Of a DNA stretch of 64,000 nucleotides, positions 1-9,255 are shown piece by piece (position 1 is the stretch's first letter; every line of letters begins with the position of its first letter). The DNA comes from JBNGOQ01 sp050589645 (GTDB taxonomy: Bacteria > Bacteroidota > Bacteroidia > Flavobacteriales > Flavobacteriaceae), in NCBI RefSeq assembly GCF_050589645.1, contig NZ_JBNGOQ010000002.1:310001-374000 (forward strand). Reading direction: 5' to 3'. A model generated the notes under the pieces. That model did not search any database and was not told the DNA's origin. It was given only the letters and a program-made list of their open reading frames with translations. The position numbers and the translations under genes are program-made.

Positions 1-1
1 C

Positions 2-517
2 AATATAGAGGTGAACCACGCCACCTTGGCACAACACACCTTTCAGCACGAAATAGCTGTGGCCGCCAATGCAGGGATGTTGGGCAGCTTGGATGCCAAT
101 AGGGGCGATTATCAAAATGGCTGGGACACCGATCAATTTCCAAATAACATCCAGGAAACCACTGAAGCGATGCTCCAGTTTCTCATGGCTGGAGGCCTGC
201 AAGGTGGTGGGGTAAACTTTGATGCCAAAATTCGGCGCAACTCCACCGACATGGACGATGTATTCCACGCCCACATTGGCGGGGCGGATACCTTTGCCCG
301 GGCCTTACTTGTTGCGGACAGCATCCTTTCCTCATCGTCCTATAGCACCATGCTTCAAAATCGGTATGCTTCATTTGATGCGGGAAAGGGAAAAGATTTT
401 GAAAACGGGAAACTGAGCTTGGAGGACCTATACTTACTTGCTGGGGAGCATGGGGAATTGAAACTAAGGAGTGGCAAACAGGAATTGTTCGAGAACCTTG
501 TAAATCAATATATCTAA
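2..517 (+). CDS. xylA: Xylose isomerase, C-terminal part (5' end outside window)
   Basis: The reading frame enters from the left edge and encodes the last ~170 residues of class II D-xylose isomerase, which converts D-xylose to D-xylulose in the cytoplasm. Diagnostic segments are NHATLAQHTFQHE (metal/substrate-side helix), GSLDANRGDYQNGWDTDQFP (metal-binding Asp residues) and GGVNFDAKIRRNS, followed by the DVFHAHIGGADTFARAL region. The frame is open back to base 2, so the true start lies upstream; the internal Met at 11 is not the start. It is followed after 16 bp by a sugar symporter, and the whole co-directional block to 9.2 kb is consistent with xylose or xylan use. Xylulokinase is not in the window and is probably upstream. 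Confidence 0.95.
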   Translation, partial: NIEVNHATLAQHTFQHEIAVAANAGMLGSLDANRGDYQNGWDTDQFPNNIQETTEAMLQFLMAGGLQGGGVNFDAKIRRNSTDMDDVFHAHIGGADTFARALLVADSILSSSSYSTMLQNRYASFDAGKGKDFENGKLSLEDLYLLAGEHGELKLRSGKQELFENLVNQYI

Positions 518-533
518 CTAAAGAAAAACGCGT

Positions 534-2150
534 ATGGACTCTATATTGGAAACAGCGGATTGGTGGGTGTTGGGCTTGTATTTTGCAGCACTGATGGCCG
601 TAGCAGCTTGGGTAATCCTCCAAAAAAACAAAGACACGGCCGATTATTTCCTGGCGGGCCGAAATGTGGGCTGGTTTGTTATAGGAGCCTCTATCTTTGC
701 TTCCAATATTGGTTCGGAACATGTGGTGGGCCTTGCCGGCACCGGAGCGGAGTCGGGTATGCCCATGGCCCATTACGAATTGCACGCCTGGATCGTACTG
801 CTGCTCGGATGGCTGTTTTTGCCCTTTTATTTTAGGAGCAATGCCTTTACCATGCCAGAATTCCTGGAAAAACGTTTTGATGCCCGATCGCGCTGGTTCC
901 TGTCCGTATTTTCTTTGGCGGGCTATGTGATCACCAAGGTTTCCGTCACCATTTATGCCGGGGGTATTGTGGTTTCGGAATTGTTGGGGATCCCCTTTTG
1001 GTACGGGGCTATTGGCATAGTGGTCTTTACCGGGGCCTATACGGTCATTGGCGGAATGAAAGCCGTAATCTATACGGAAACCTTACAGACCGTGATTCTC
1101 ATCATGGGATCGGTTGTGATTACCTATTTAGGTTTACAGGAAGTAGGGGGGTGGTCTACCTTGCGAGCTACCGTGGGTTCGGAGCATTTTAATATGTGGC
1201 GGCCCATTACCGATCCTGATTTTCCCTGGACAGGGATGCTTTTTGGGGGTACCATCGTCGGTATCTGGTATTGGTGCACCGATCAGTACATTGTGCAGCG
1301 TACCTTGGCGGCCAATAATATCAAAATAGGGCGACGGGGTGCCATCTTCGGGGCCTATCTAAAGATTTTGCCCATTTTTATTTTCTTGATTCCCGGCATC
1401 ATAGCGTTTGCACTGGCCAAACAGGGCGTGTTGACTTATGATAAAGCCGATGAGGTTTTTCCGGTGTTGGTAAAAACCTTGCTCCCCACGGGACTTAAGG
1501 GATTAGTGGCCGGTGGTCTGATGGCCGCTTTGATGAGTTCCCTGGCCTCGGTATTCAACTCCTGTTCTACCATATTCACCATGGATATCTACAAGAAGCT
1601 CAAACCCGAAACCTCCGAACGTTTCTTGGTAAACATAGGAAAATTTGCCACCACCATCGTGGTGTTATTGGGTATCATTTGGATTCCCATAATGGAAAAG
1701 ATCGGGGGAGGTACCCTGTACAAGTATTTGCAAAGTGTACAATCCTATATAGCGCCCCCTATCACTGCGGTATTCCTATTGGGTATACTTTGGAAAAGGG
1801 TCAATGCCAAAGCGGCCATCGTCACCTTATTTTCTGGCCTGATCGTGGCTGCGCTCCGGATTGTTGCGGAGATCAATGTGGACAGCCTATCCGGCTTTTT
1901 GCACGACTTTGCTACGATCAACTTTGCCCATATGGCCATATTCATGTTCGTTTTCTCCACACTGGTGTGTGTGGGAGTAAGCGCACTGACCACTGCACCC
2001 AACTATGCGCGGATCAAGGGCTTGGCCTTTGGGACCCTAACCGAGGAGCAGCGGCAGCAGGACAAGGAAAGTTTTGATAGTATCGATATTGTCCTTTCGG
2101 TGGCTTTGGTGGCGGTAATAGTAATGGTACTCACGTATTTCACAGGATAA
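534..2150 (+). CDS. Sodium/sugar symporter (SSS/SGLT family)
   Basis: A 538-residue polytopic inner-membrane protein of the solute:sodium symporter family. The N-terminal helix is followed by the family pattern DYFLAGRNVGWFVIGASIFASN and the GSEHVVGLAGTGAESG segment of SGLT-type sugar carriers; about 14 hydrophobic segments are spread over the full length. Length matches bacterial SGLT proteins (~530-550). It lies 16 bp after xylA and 54 bp before a second sugar carrier, so Na+-coupled uptake of xylose or xylo-oligosaccharides is likely, though glucose or galactose cannot be excluded from sequence. Confidence 0.9.
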   Translation: MDSILETADWWVLGLYFAALMAVAAWVILQKNKDTADYFLAGRNVGWFVIGASIFASNIGSEHVVGLAGTGAESGMPMAHYELHAWIVLLLGWLFLPFYFRSNAFTMPEFLEKRFDARSRWFLSVFSLAGYVITKVSVTIYAGGIVVSELLGIPFWYGAIGIVVFTGAYTVIGGMKAVIYTETLQTVILIMGSVVITYLGLQEVGGWSTLRATVGSEHFNMWRPITDPDFPWTGMLFGGTIVGIWYWCTDQYIVQRTLAANNIKIGRRGAIFGAYLKILPIFIFLIPGIIAFALAKQGVLTYDKADEVFPVLVKTLLPTGLKGLVAGGLMAALMSSLASVFNSCSTIFTMDIYKKLKPETSERFLVNIGKFATTIVVLLGIIWIPIMEKIGGGTLYKYLQSVQSYIAPPITAVFLLGILWKRVNAKAAIVTLFSGLIVAALRIVAEINVDSLSGFLHDFATINFAHMAIFMFVFSTLVCVGVSALTTAPNYARIKGLAFGTLTEEQRQQDKESFDSIDIVLSVALVAVIVMVLTYFTG

Positions 2151-2204
2151 CCCCATATGTTGAGAACAGGGTTGAACATAAAACTATAGTTAAAAAAAGT
2201 AAAA

Positions 2205-3740
2205 ATGTCCAAGAGAACGTTGTTTATCGCTTTTGTGGTTTCCCTAGGGGGATTCTTGTTCGGTTTTGACGCTGGAATCATCTCAGGAGTTATTTCCTAT
2301 GCGGGCCCGGAATTTGATTTAAACGACGCGCAGACAGGCTGGGCCGTAAGTTCTCCTTCCTTTGCGGCGATGTTGGCCATGTTGGTTGCTGGCCGGCTGA
2401 GTGACCGTATCGGAAGAAAAAAAATACTGATTATTGTGGCCTTGCTATATGCGGTTTCCGCTTTATTTTCGGCATATGCCATTTCCTATGAAATGCTGTA
2501 CATCGCCCGGATGATAGGTGGGGTGGCCTTTGGGGCGGCCCTTATCCTGGCGCCCACCTATATTGCCGAGGTCGCCCTAGCTGAGAATCGCGGAAAATTG
2601 GTATCTATTCAACAGTTGAACATTGTGCTCGGTTTTTTTGCCGCCTTTCTGTGCAATAACTATTTGAATAGCCTAAATACTTCTGGTGAAAGCTTTCTGA
2701 CCGATGAAACCGTATGGCGATGGATGTTGGGCATTGAATTGGCACCGGCACTACTGTACATGGCGCTACTTTTTTTTGTGCCCAGGAGTCCCCGTTGGTT
2801 GTACCTGACCAACAAGGTGGAAGAGGCAAAGAGGGTTCTCAACGCACTTCATGGAAACGAGAGGGCACGCGGGGAAATAGCGATTATCGAAAAAAACATA
2901 CGCGAACGACCCAAAAAGGATAAGGCTAGCATAGGCCAACTGTTTGCTCCCGCCTTGCGTTTTATTGTTGTTGTAGGCCTGGTAATTGGTGTGCTGCAAC
3001 AGATTACAGGCATCAATGCCATTTATTTCTATGCTACCTCAATTTTTAAGCAAACCGGGATCGGCACGGACGCTTCCTTTACTTCCGGGGTATTGTTGAG
3101 TTTTACCACGGTGCTATTTACGCTTGTTGCCATGGTATTGATCGATAGGATGGGAAGGCGGCCATTATTGTTAGTGGGTATTGCTGGAATAGCGTTGAGC
3201 CTAGGGCTTTGTGCATATGGGTTTAACAAGGCTACCTACGAACTTACCACCTCAGAGATCGCACAATTGGAAAAGTTCGATACCAGTAAGTTGAACGGGA
3301 TAGCAAATAAGACTTATGCCAACGACCTGGATTTTAAGGAAGCCATGATATCCGCGTTGGGCAGCCAGACCTATGGAAAAAATGAAGGAGACATCCTAGC
3401 CCTGGCCACCAATATGAACGCTACTTTGGTACTTATAGGTATTTTAGGCTTTGTGGCATGTTTTGCCTTTTCCCTGGGGCCGGTGATGTGGGTCATGTTG
3501 TCCGAGCTGTATCCGAATAAATATCGAGGTTTGGCCATAGGGTTCATCGGATTTGTCAATTCCTTTTCGAGCTGGTTGGTACAACAGATTTTTCCATGGG
3601 AACTATCCAATCTTGGTAATGCCATGAGTTTTTTAATTTTTGCCGTAACCGCGTTGTTAGGCTTTTTTGTTTTACTGAAAATCCTGCCGGAAACTAAGGG
3701 AAAATCCCTGGAACAGATAGAGGCAGAATTGGTTAAATGA
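2205..3740 (+). CDS. MFS sugar porter (XylE/GLUT-like)
   Basis: A 511-residue sugar:H+ symporter of the major facilitator superfamily, inner membrane. Family signatures are visible in order: GFLFGFDAGIISG in TM1, loop motif DRIGRKK between TM2 and TM3, PRSPRWL at the end of TM6, QQITGINAIYFYA in TM7, DRMGRRPLL between TM8 and TM9, and PETKGKSLEQIE at the C terminus. An insertion of ~60 polar residues after TM9 (around residues 345-405) makes it longer than E. coli XylE. The start is preceded by an A-rich leader without a clear Shine-Dalgarno site. Its stop overlaps the GH43 start by 4 bp, so the two are translationally coupled; xylose is the probable substrate. Confidence 0.92.
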   Translation: MSKRTLFIAFVVSLGGFLFGFDAGIISGVISYAGPEFDLNDAQTGWAVSSPSFAAMLAMLVAGRLSDRIGRKKILIIVALLYAVSALFSAYAISYEMLYIARMIGGVAFGAALILAPTYIAEVALAENRGKLVSIQQLNIVLGFFAAFLCNNYLNSLNTSGESFLTDETVWRWMLGIELAPALLYMALLFFVPRSPRWLYLTNKVEEAKRVLNALHGNERARGEIAIIEKNIRERPKKDKASIGQLFAPALRFIVVVGLVIGVLQQITGINAIYFYATSIFKQTGIGTDASFTSGVLLSFTTVLFTLVAMVLIDRMGRRPLLLVGIAGIALSLGLCAYGFNKATYELTTSEIAQLEKFDTSKLNGIANKTYANDLDFKEAMISALGSQTYGKNEGDILALATNMNATLVLIGILGFVACFAFSLGPVMWVMLSELYPNKYRGLAIGFIGFVNSFSSWLVQQIFPWELSNLGNAMSFLIFAVTALLGFFVLLKILPETKGKSLEQIEAELVK

Positions 3741-5332
3741 GTTTTATGATAAGGAATCCCATACTAAAAGGTTTTAATCCCGATCCCTCCATTTGCAGGG
3801 TGGGGGACGACTATTATATTGCTACCTCCACTTTTGAGTGGTTTCCGGGTGTTCAGATCCATCATTCCAAGGACCTGAAAAATTGGAAGCTTATCGCAAG
3901 GCCCTTAAATAGGGTTTCTCAATTGGATATGAAGGGCATTCCCGATTCCTGCGGGGTTTGGGCCCCATGCCTGTCCTATAGCGAGGGCACCTTCTATCTG
4001 GTCTATACCAATGTAAAATCCTTTGATGGTGTTTGGAAGGACACCCCCAATTATCTGGTTACGACAAAGGACATTACCGGCGATTGGTCAGAACCCATTT
4101 ACATGACCTCACGGGGCTTTGATGGCTCGCTCTTTCATGACGACGACGGACGAAAATGGTTTATGAGCATGTTGTTGGATCATCGCAATGGTAAGTTTTT
4201 TGGGGGTATCGAATTGCAGGAGTACAGTGCTTCGAAAAAGAAATTGATAGGAGAGGCGCATTACCTTACGCCGGGCACAGAACTGGGTCGTACCGAGGGG
4301 CCCCATCTTTACAAAAAGGACGGTTACTACTATATAGTGCTTGCGGAAGGCGGCACCGAATACGAGCATGCCATGACCGTGGGTCGTAGCAAATCGATTT
4401 ACGGACCCTATGAATTTCACCCGGATAACCCTTTTGTATCGGCGGCGGAGGATAAAAACAATACGCTTCAAAAATCTGGGCATGGCGATCTGGTACAGAC
4501 CCGGGAAGGCGATTGGTACGTGGTTTTTTTGGTCGGCAGGCCCTTGACCCCACACGGCAAATGTACCTTGGGCCGTGAAACGGCTATAGAGGAATTTGTA
4601 TGGAAGGACGATTGGCCCTATCTAAAAAGTGGAAGTCGCGTACCCCGCCCGGAAATTCCGTCCCCTCGCTTGCCCGAACAACCCAATGGAGAGCCCGTGG
4701 TCCGGACCCATTTTGATCAGGACCAAATCCCTATGGTATTCCAATCGTTACGTGTACCGATAACCAAGGACTGGTGCAACCTCGATGTGAGGAAAGGATT
4801 TTTGCGACTTTATGGCAAGGAATCCTTGAATTCCCTGCATCACCAAAGTTTATTAGGCCGAAGAATACAGAGCTTTAATGTGCAGGTATCCACATCGCTC
4901 GAATTCCACCCCAAAAACATTCACCATATGGCGGGATTGGTTTTTTATTACAATGCCGGACATTACCACTATGCCTGTATTACCTCCAACCCGGAAGGAA
5001 CCCGGAAGTTCCTTTGTATCATTTCATCCGATAATTTCAAAATGAGTTTTCAGGAGGAATTGGAAGATGTTACCAGTAGTACCCGAGTGGTCCTTCGAGG
5101 GGATATGCATCGGGACCGTCTCCAGTTTTATTTTAGTCTGGACAATAAGGAGTTCAAGAAAATTGGAAGTTCACTGGATGCGAGCATTCTATCCGATGAC
5201 CACGTTCGCAATGGCAGAAGCCGCTACCGACCGGCCTTTACGGGGAGTTTTGTCGGTATTTGTTGTCAAGATTTGGCGATGAACATTCACCATGCCGATT
5301 TTGAATGGTTTGTATATAAGGAAATTGAATAA
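3737..5332 (+). CDS. Glycoside hydrolase family 43 beta-xylosidase/arabinofuranosidase
   Basis: A 531-residue GH43 enzyme with the five-bladed propeller first (about residues 6-310) and a C-terminal beta-sandwich (about 325-530), the architecture of XynB-type beta-xylosidases. The three catalytic carboxylates are in place: base Asp16 in FNPDPSIC, pKa-modulating Asp129 in GFDGSLFHDDDG, acid Glu187 in RTEGPHLY. No signal peptide is visible, so it probably acts in the cytoplasm on imported short xylo-oligosaccharides. The start overlaps the upstream transporter stop (ATGA); a second Met three codons later is possible. The context (xylA, xylose carriers, GH26) favours xylosidase, with arabinofuranosidase as the alternative. 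Confidence 0.93.
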   Translation: MSFMIRNPILKGFNPDPSICRVGDDYYIATSTFEWFPGVQIHHSKDLKNWKLIARPLNRVSQLDMKGIPDSCGVWAPCLSYSEGTFYLVYTNVKSFDGVWKDTPNYLVTTKDITGDWSEPIYMTSRGFDGSLFHDDDGRKWFMSMLLDHRNGKFFGGIELQEYSASKKKLIGEAHYLTPGTELGRTEGPHLYKKDGYYYIVLAEGGTEYEHAMTVGRSKSIYGPYEFHPDNPFVSAAEDKNNTLQKSGHGDLVQTREGDWYVVFLVGRPLTPHGKCTLGRETAIEEFVWKDDWPYLKSGSRVPRPEIPSPRLPEQPNGEPVVRTHFDQDQIPMVFQSLRVPITKDWCNLDVRKGFLRLYGKESLNSLHHQSLLGRRIQSFNVQVSTSLEFHPKNIHHMAGLVFYYNAGHYHYACITSNPEGTRKFLCIISSDNFKMSFQEELEDVTSSTRVVLRGDMHRDRLQFYFSLDNKEFKKIGSSLDASILSDDHVRNGRSRYRPAFTGSFVGICCQDLAMNIHHADFEWFVYKEIE

Positions 5333-5342
5333 CAATTGGATT

Positions 5343-6470
5343 ATGAAGAAAGTTGCAATTTTAGCTAGCATGGTGCTGGCCTTGTCCTGTGGACAAAAAA
5401 AGGAGGGACAGCATGCCCTGGAAGCTTCCGTAGAGGGGATGCCCCTGGTACAAAATTTGGCCAAGTTTGAACCGAAAGACGGTGAGGTATTGCTCTTTGT
5501 AGGGCAGGAGTTGGAGGCCGTTGGGGGTCTGGAAGCGTACAATGATGGATATTTAGATCATTTTGAGAGGCCCGCTGGATGGACCACTTACACCAACATC
5601 AACCCAGGGGAAGAGTCCTTTGGGCGTGTGCAGGAGGGATTGGATGGCCTGTTCGACACCCATGATTGGGGAGACAATGATTACAATGCCACCCTGCAAT
5701 TGCAAGACGAGGATTTTAAGGATATGGCCTTGGCCATCGGCCTTCAATTTGTAAACCATGAAGAAAAGGTTGCCGATGGCACCCACGATGCCTACATTGA
5801 TATGCTGGGCAAATTTTTGTTGTCCTTGGGCAGGCGACCGGTTTTTCTGAGGATTGCCTATGAGTTCGATGGCGATCCCTGGAACCACTATGACCGGGAG
5901 AGTACGATAAAGGCCTACAAGCGTATGGTAGATAGGTTGCGGGCCATGGGCGTGACCAACACAGCCTATGTCTGGCAATCCACAGGTTTTATTTCAGGCC
6001 AAGAACATTTGGAAGGATGGTATCCCGGAGACGATTATGTAGATTGGTTGGGGGTTTCCTTCTTCAATCGATGGAAGGAAATTGAAATGTTCGAATTCGC
6101 CAGAAAAAAAGGAAAACCGGTGTTTATCGCTGAGGCTACCCCAACGATTTCCGACTATGGGGGAAAACTCTATGGGCTCACCAAGGAAACGCAATTGGGC
6201 GATCCGGTACAGGCCCAGGAAGCATGGGACAAGTGGTTTGTGCCATTTTTTAAGGCCATAGATGAAAACCCCGACGTGGTAAAGGCTGTGCATTACATCA
6301 ACTGTCACTGGGATTCCCACCCCATGTGGAAAGCTAACCCCACCTTCAAAGGGATAGATGCGCGCTTGCATTTGAATGATACCATCGCCAAGCGATGGCG
6401 GGAGATTACCTCCCAACCCAGGTTTATAAAATCGTCCCCGGGGCTATATGATAAGCTATACAACGAATAA
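5343..6470 (+). CDS. GH26-family lipoprotein, candidate beta-1,3-xylanase
   Basis: A 375-residue protein with a lipoprotein signal (VLALSC, Cys16), hence probably on an outer or periplasmic membrane face. The fold signatures fit glycoside hydrolase clan A family 26: putative acid/base Glu174 in LRIAYEFDG, and putative nucleophile Glu264 in PVFIAEATP at the end of another strand. GH26 contains mannanases and the beta-1,3-xylanases; the YEFDGDPWN context resembles the latter more than the mannanase pattern, and the neighbours are all xylose genes, so a 1,3-xylan-directed enzyme is inferred. I chose Met at 5343 because it begins a clean signal peptide; an in-frame Met at 5292 would overlap GH43 and hide the signal. 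Confidence 0.75.
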   Translation: MKKVAILASMVLALSCGQKKEGQHALEASVEGMPLVQNLAKFEPKDGEVLLFVGQELEAVGGLEAYNDGYLDHFERPAGWTTYTNINPGEESFGRVQEGLDGLFDTHDWGDNDYNATLQLQDEDFKDMALAIGLQFVNHEEKVADGTHDAYIDMLGKFLLSLGRRPVFLRIAYEFDGDPWNHYDRESTIKAYKRMVDRLRAMGVTNTAYVWQSTGFISGQEHLEGWYPGDDYVDWLGVSFFNRWKEIEMFEFARKKGKPVFIAEATPTISDYGGKLYGLTKETQLGDPVQAQEAWDKWFVPFFKAIDENPDVVKAVHYINCHWDSHPMWKANPTFKGIDARLHLNDTIAKRWREITSQPRFIKSSPGLYDKLYNE

Positions 6471-6480
6471 ACGAGATCTC

Positions 6481-7188
6481 ATGAACACACAACAGTTGGC
6501 AAAACGGTTTTGGGAAGAGGGTTACCTGGTTTTGGAGAATTTCTTCGACGAAAGCTTGATGGATACCTATAACCGGTTGATTTTGGAGCATTTTGGAAAG
6601 GATCCTGACTGGGAGCATACCGACGAGTTTATCAGCAAGTCTGCCGTGGAGGTAGTGCCGTGGTTTCCGTATAGGGAGGGCAAGCATTATTTTGATGGAG
6701 TGGACAAAGACCTTAGGTTCAATCGGCTCACAGAAACCATCCTGGGTAAAGGTTGGGACAATCTGTACTGCATGATGATGTATTCCAAACAGGGAAGCAA
6801 GGGACAGGCCTGGCATCAGGACTGCCCTCCGGAAGACAACAAGCTATTTAATCTGAACCGACTGGTCTATACACACGATATTACGGAACATACTGGGGGT
6901 GAAATTGTAATATTTCCCAGGGCCCATATCATGGGCGAACTACCTGCGGGCGATCCACATGACGATTTAAAGGGGCAAAAGGTGTTTCGGCCAAAGAAAG
7001 GAACCGTGGTGTTCCTGCACGGCCATTGCTGGCATCGGGTACTGCCGGTGAAAGCAGCCTATCGGGTTTCCTCCAACTTCAGGGCCATGCCAATGGATAC
7101 GCCCGAGGATATTACGGACATCTGTGTATACAGAAATATGCGCTATAGGTTTTCAACTTCAGAAGTTATTGAGGAACGGGTTTTGTAA
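6481..7188 (+). CDS. Phytanoyl-CoA dioxygenase (PhyH) family Fe(II)/2-oxoglutarate oxygenase
   Basis: A 235-residue cytosolic oxygenase of the PhyH superfamily, which uses Fe(II), O2 and 2-oxoglutarate to hydroxylate small molecules. The iron facial triad is visible as WHQDC (His and Asp) and the distal His in HGHCWHRV; YRVSSNFRAMP supplies the Arg expected for 2-oxoglutarate binding. It starts 10 bp after the GH26 stop and is followed by an oxidoreductase, inside the xylan block. An in-frame ATG at 6448 would overlap GH26 by 23 bp and is less likely. Substrate is unknown; action on a modified sugar (for example a methylated or acylated residue) is only an inference from position. Confidence 0.8.
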   Translation: MNTQQLAKRFWEEGYLVLENFFDESLMDTYNRLILEHFGKDPDWEHTDEFISKSAVEVVPWFPYREGKHYFDGVDKDLRFNRLTETILGKGWDNLYCMMMYSKQGSKGQAWHQDCPPEDNKLFNLNRLVYTHDITEHTGGEIVIFPRAHIMGELPAGDPHDDLKGQKVFRPKKGTVVFLHGHCWHRVLPVKAAYRVSSNFRAMPMDTPEDITDICVYRNMRYRFSTSEVIEERVL

Positions 7189-7197
7189 GAAGGAGGC

Positions 7198-8181
7198 ATG
7201 GCAAAAAAAATAAAATGGGGGATTGTTGGCCTAGGACGCATAGCCAAACTTTTTGCCGATGATTTGACGCTCGTACAGCGGGCGGAACTGGTGGCTGTAG
7301 CTTCCACGGATCGGGAGCGTGCCAAGGTATTTGCAGCACAGTACGGCGTCCCCAATCACTATGATAGTTATGATGCACTTTTTAAGGACGGGGAGGTAGA
7401 TGTGGTCTATGTGGCGACCTTCCACCATACGCATGCTGCGGTAAGTATAGCGGCAATGGACCAAAAAAAACACGTGCTATGTGAAAAACCTATAGCCATA
7501 ACTGCCAAGGAAGCCAAGGAAATGATAAGGGCATCCAAACGAAACAAGGTGTTTTTTATGGAGGCTTTTTGGAGCAGGTTCAATCCGTCCATTGCCAAGG
7601 TAAAGGAATTAGTAGCAGCAGGGGCTCTTGGAAAAGTAAGATATATCAACGCTGAATTTACCTTCTATAAACTGGATGACGACCCCAACGCCAGATCCCT
7701 CAATATCGCTTTGGCTGGAGGTTCCCTGCTCGATATGGGCGTTTACCCAATTTTTTTGTCTTATCTTTTATTGGGGAAACCCAGGGAGATTATGGCAAAG
7801 TCGAAGTTTTTCCATACGGGGGCCGAAATACAGACCTCCATGATTTTCGATTATGGGGAGGCCCAAGCCTTGCTATACAGTGGCTTTGCCAACAATACGG
7901 ATATGAAAGCCAAAATCTGTGGGGAAGAAGGGGAGTTGTTCATTCATCCCATTTGGCATGAGACACAAGGTTTTACGTTGGTAAGGCACGGTAAAAAAAA
8001 GAAATATGAGCTACCTACGCTTGGAAAAGGCTTTTCCCATGAAATTATGGAGGTAAACCAATGTGTGGAAAATAGGAAACAGGAAAGTGATTTTTGGAGC
8101 CATAAAAATTCACTGGAACTAATAACGATTGTTGATGCGGTGCGTGAGAAGGCCGGTATTCATTTTCCATTTAAACGCTAA
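7198..8181 (+). CDS. Gfo/Idh/MocA oxidoreductase, possibly NADP-D-xylose dehydrogenase type
   Basis: A 327-residue NAD(P)-dependent sugar dehydrogenase. The Rossmann motif GIVGLGRIAKLF is at residue ~7, the catalytic EKP motif in HVLCEKPIAI at ~95, and the long stretch FMEAFWSRFNPSIAKV is typical of the dihydrodiol dehydrogenase/D-xylose 1-dehydrogenase branch of the family. It has one of the few strong ribosome binding sites in the window (AAGGAGGC directly before ATG), which fixes the start 9 bp after the PhyH stop. The location between xylan genes and the LacI regulator supports oxidation of a pentose derivative; the substrate itself is inferred. Confidence 0.88.
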   Translation: MAKKIKWGIVGLGRIAKLFADDLTLVQRAELVAVASTDRERAKVFAAQYGVPNHYDSYDALFKDGEVDVVYVATFHHTHAAVSIAAMDQKKHVLCEKPIAITAKEAKEMIRASKRNKVFFMEAFWSRFNPSIAKVKELVAAGALGKVRYINAEFTFYKLDDDPNARSLNIALAGGSLLDMGVYPIFLSYLLLGKPREIMAKSKFFHTGAEIQTSMIFDYGEAQALLYSGFANNTDMKAKICGEEGELFIHPIWHETQGFTLVRHGKKKKYELPTLGKGFSHEIMEVNQCVENRKQESDFWSHKNSLELITIVDAVREKAGIHFPFKR

Positions 8182-8192
8182 CGCCCGATGCC

Positions 8193-9221
8193 ATGTCCAA
8201 ACTCACCCTAAAAGAAATAGCCGCCCACTTCAAGGTTTCCGTATCCACGGTATCCAAGGCCATTCATGATAGTCATGAAATAAGTAGGAGCCTCAAGGCC
8301 AAGATCCAGAAATTTGCTTTGGAAAACCACTACAGGCCCAACAAGGTGGCGCTTAATCTAGTAAACCGAAATACCAAGACCATAGGCGTGGTTATTCCGA
8401 ATATTTTAAACTACTTTTTTGTGCAGGTACTGTACGGGATAGAGAAAATAGCGGATGCAAGGGGATACAATATCATAACCTGTATCACCAACGAATCCCT
8501 GGAGAAAGAAACCGGGAACCTGGATTTTTTGAGCGCAGGATCCGTGGACGGTATTATCATTTCCTCGGCGGCCGAAGAATCAGAATTGGATGTCCATGCA
8601 GAACATCTGAAGGAACTCTCGGAAAATCAGATTCCCTTGGTCATGTTCGATCGGGTAACCGATCTTGTGGAATGCGACAAGGTTATCGTTGATGACTTTG
8701 AGGCTGGTTATAAGGCCACTAAATTTTTTGTGGATACGGGCTGCCGTACCATTGCCATAGTTACACCCATAGATGATTCCATCATCAGCAGATTACGCGT
8801 TGAGGGATATAAGAAGGCCCTGGAAGAATACGGCATTGCCTTTGATGAAAAACTGATTGTTCCGACAGATTCCAAGGAGGACCTGGAACTGACCATGTCC
8901 TTTCTGTTGAATTACAAAAAAATTGAAGGTATAATGGCACTTGACGAAATTACGGCCGTCAAGGTCATGAACATTGTCAAGTCCAGGGGGTATCGCGTAC
9001 CAGAGGATATCGCCATCATAGGTTTTACCAATGGGGAACTTTCCCGCTATGTTAGCCCGGCACTCACTATGGTAAGTCAGCACGGTACCTATATAGGGGA
9101 GATGGCATCCAAAGTGCTGATAAACCGTATAGAGAACAAGAATCCGGAAAGACCTTATGAGACGAAAATTGTCAAGACCAGTTTGATTGTCAGGGATTCC
9201 ACCAAGAAATTACAGCCTTAG
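8193..9221 (+). CDS. LacI-family transcriptional regulator of the xylose/xylan locus
   Basis: A 342-residue repressor/activator of the LacI/GalR family. The N-terminal helix-turn-helix and hinge are clear: LTLKEIAAHFKVSVSTVSKA at residues 4-23, then HYRPNKVALNLV. The periplasmic-binding-protein-like effector domain follows from ~60 (TIGVVIPNILNYFF) to the C terminus. It is the last gene of the block, 11 bp after the oxidoreductase, and converges on an outer-membrane protein gene. It most likely senses a sugar from the pathway and controls the locus; no operator could be assigned with confidence because the operon's promoter is outside the window. Confidence 0.92.
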   Translation: MSKLTLKEIAAHFKVSVSTVSKAIHDSHEISRSLKAKIQKFALENHYRPNKVALNLVNRNTKTIGVVIPNILNYFFVQVLYGIEKIADARGYNIITCITNESLEKETGNLDFLSAGSVDGIIISSAAEESELDVHAEHLKELSENQIPLVMFDRVTDLVECDKVIVDDFEAGYKATKFFVDTGCRTIAIVTPIDDSIISRLRVEGYKKALEEYGIAFDEKLIVPTDSKEDLELTMSFLLNYKKIEGIMALDEITAVKVMNIVKSRGYRVPEDIAIIGFTNGELSRYVSPALTMVSQHGTYIGEMASKVLINRIENKNPERPYETKIVKTSLIVRDSTKKLQP

Positions 9222-9255
9222 CCGCAGCACGGAAAGGTTTGGACCCTACCATCGG

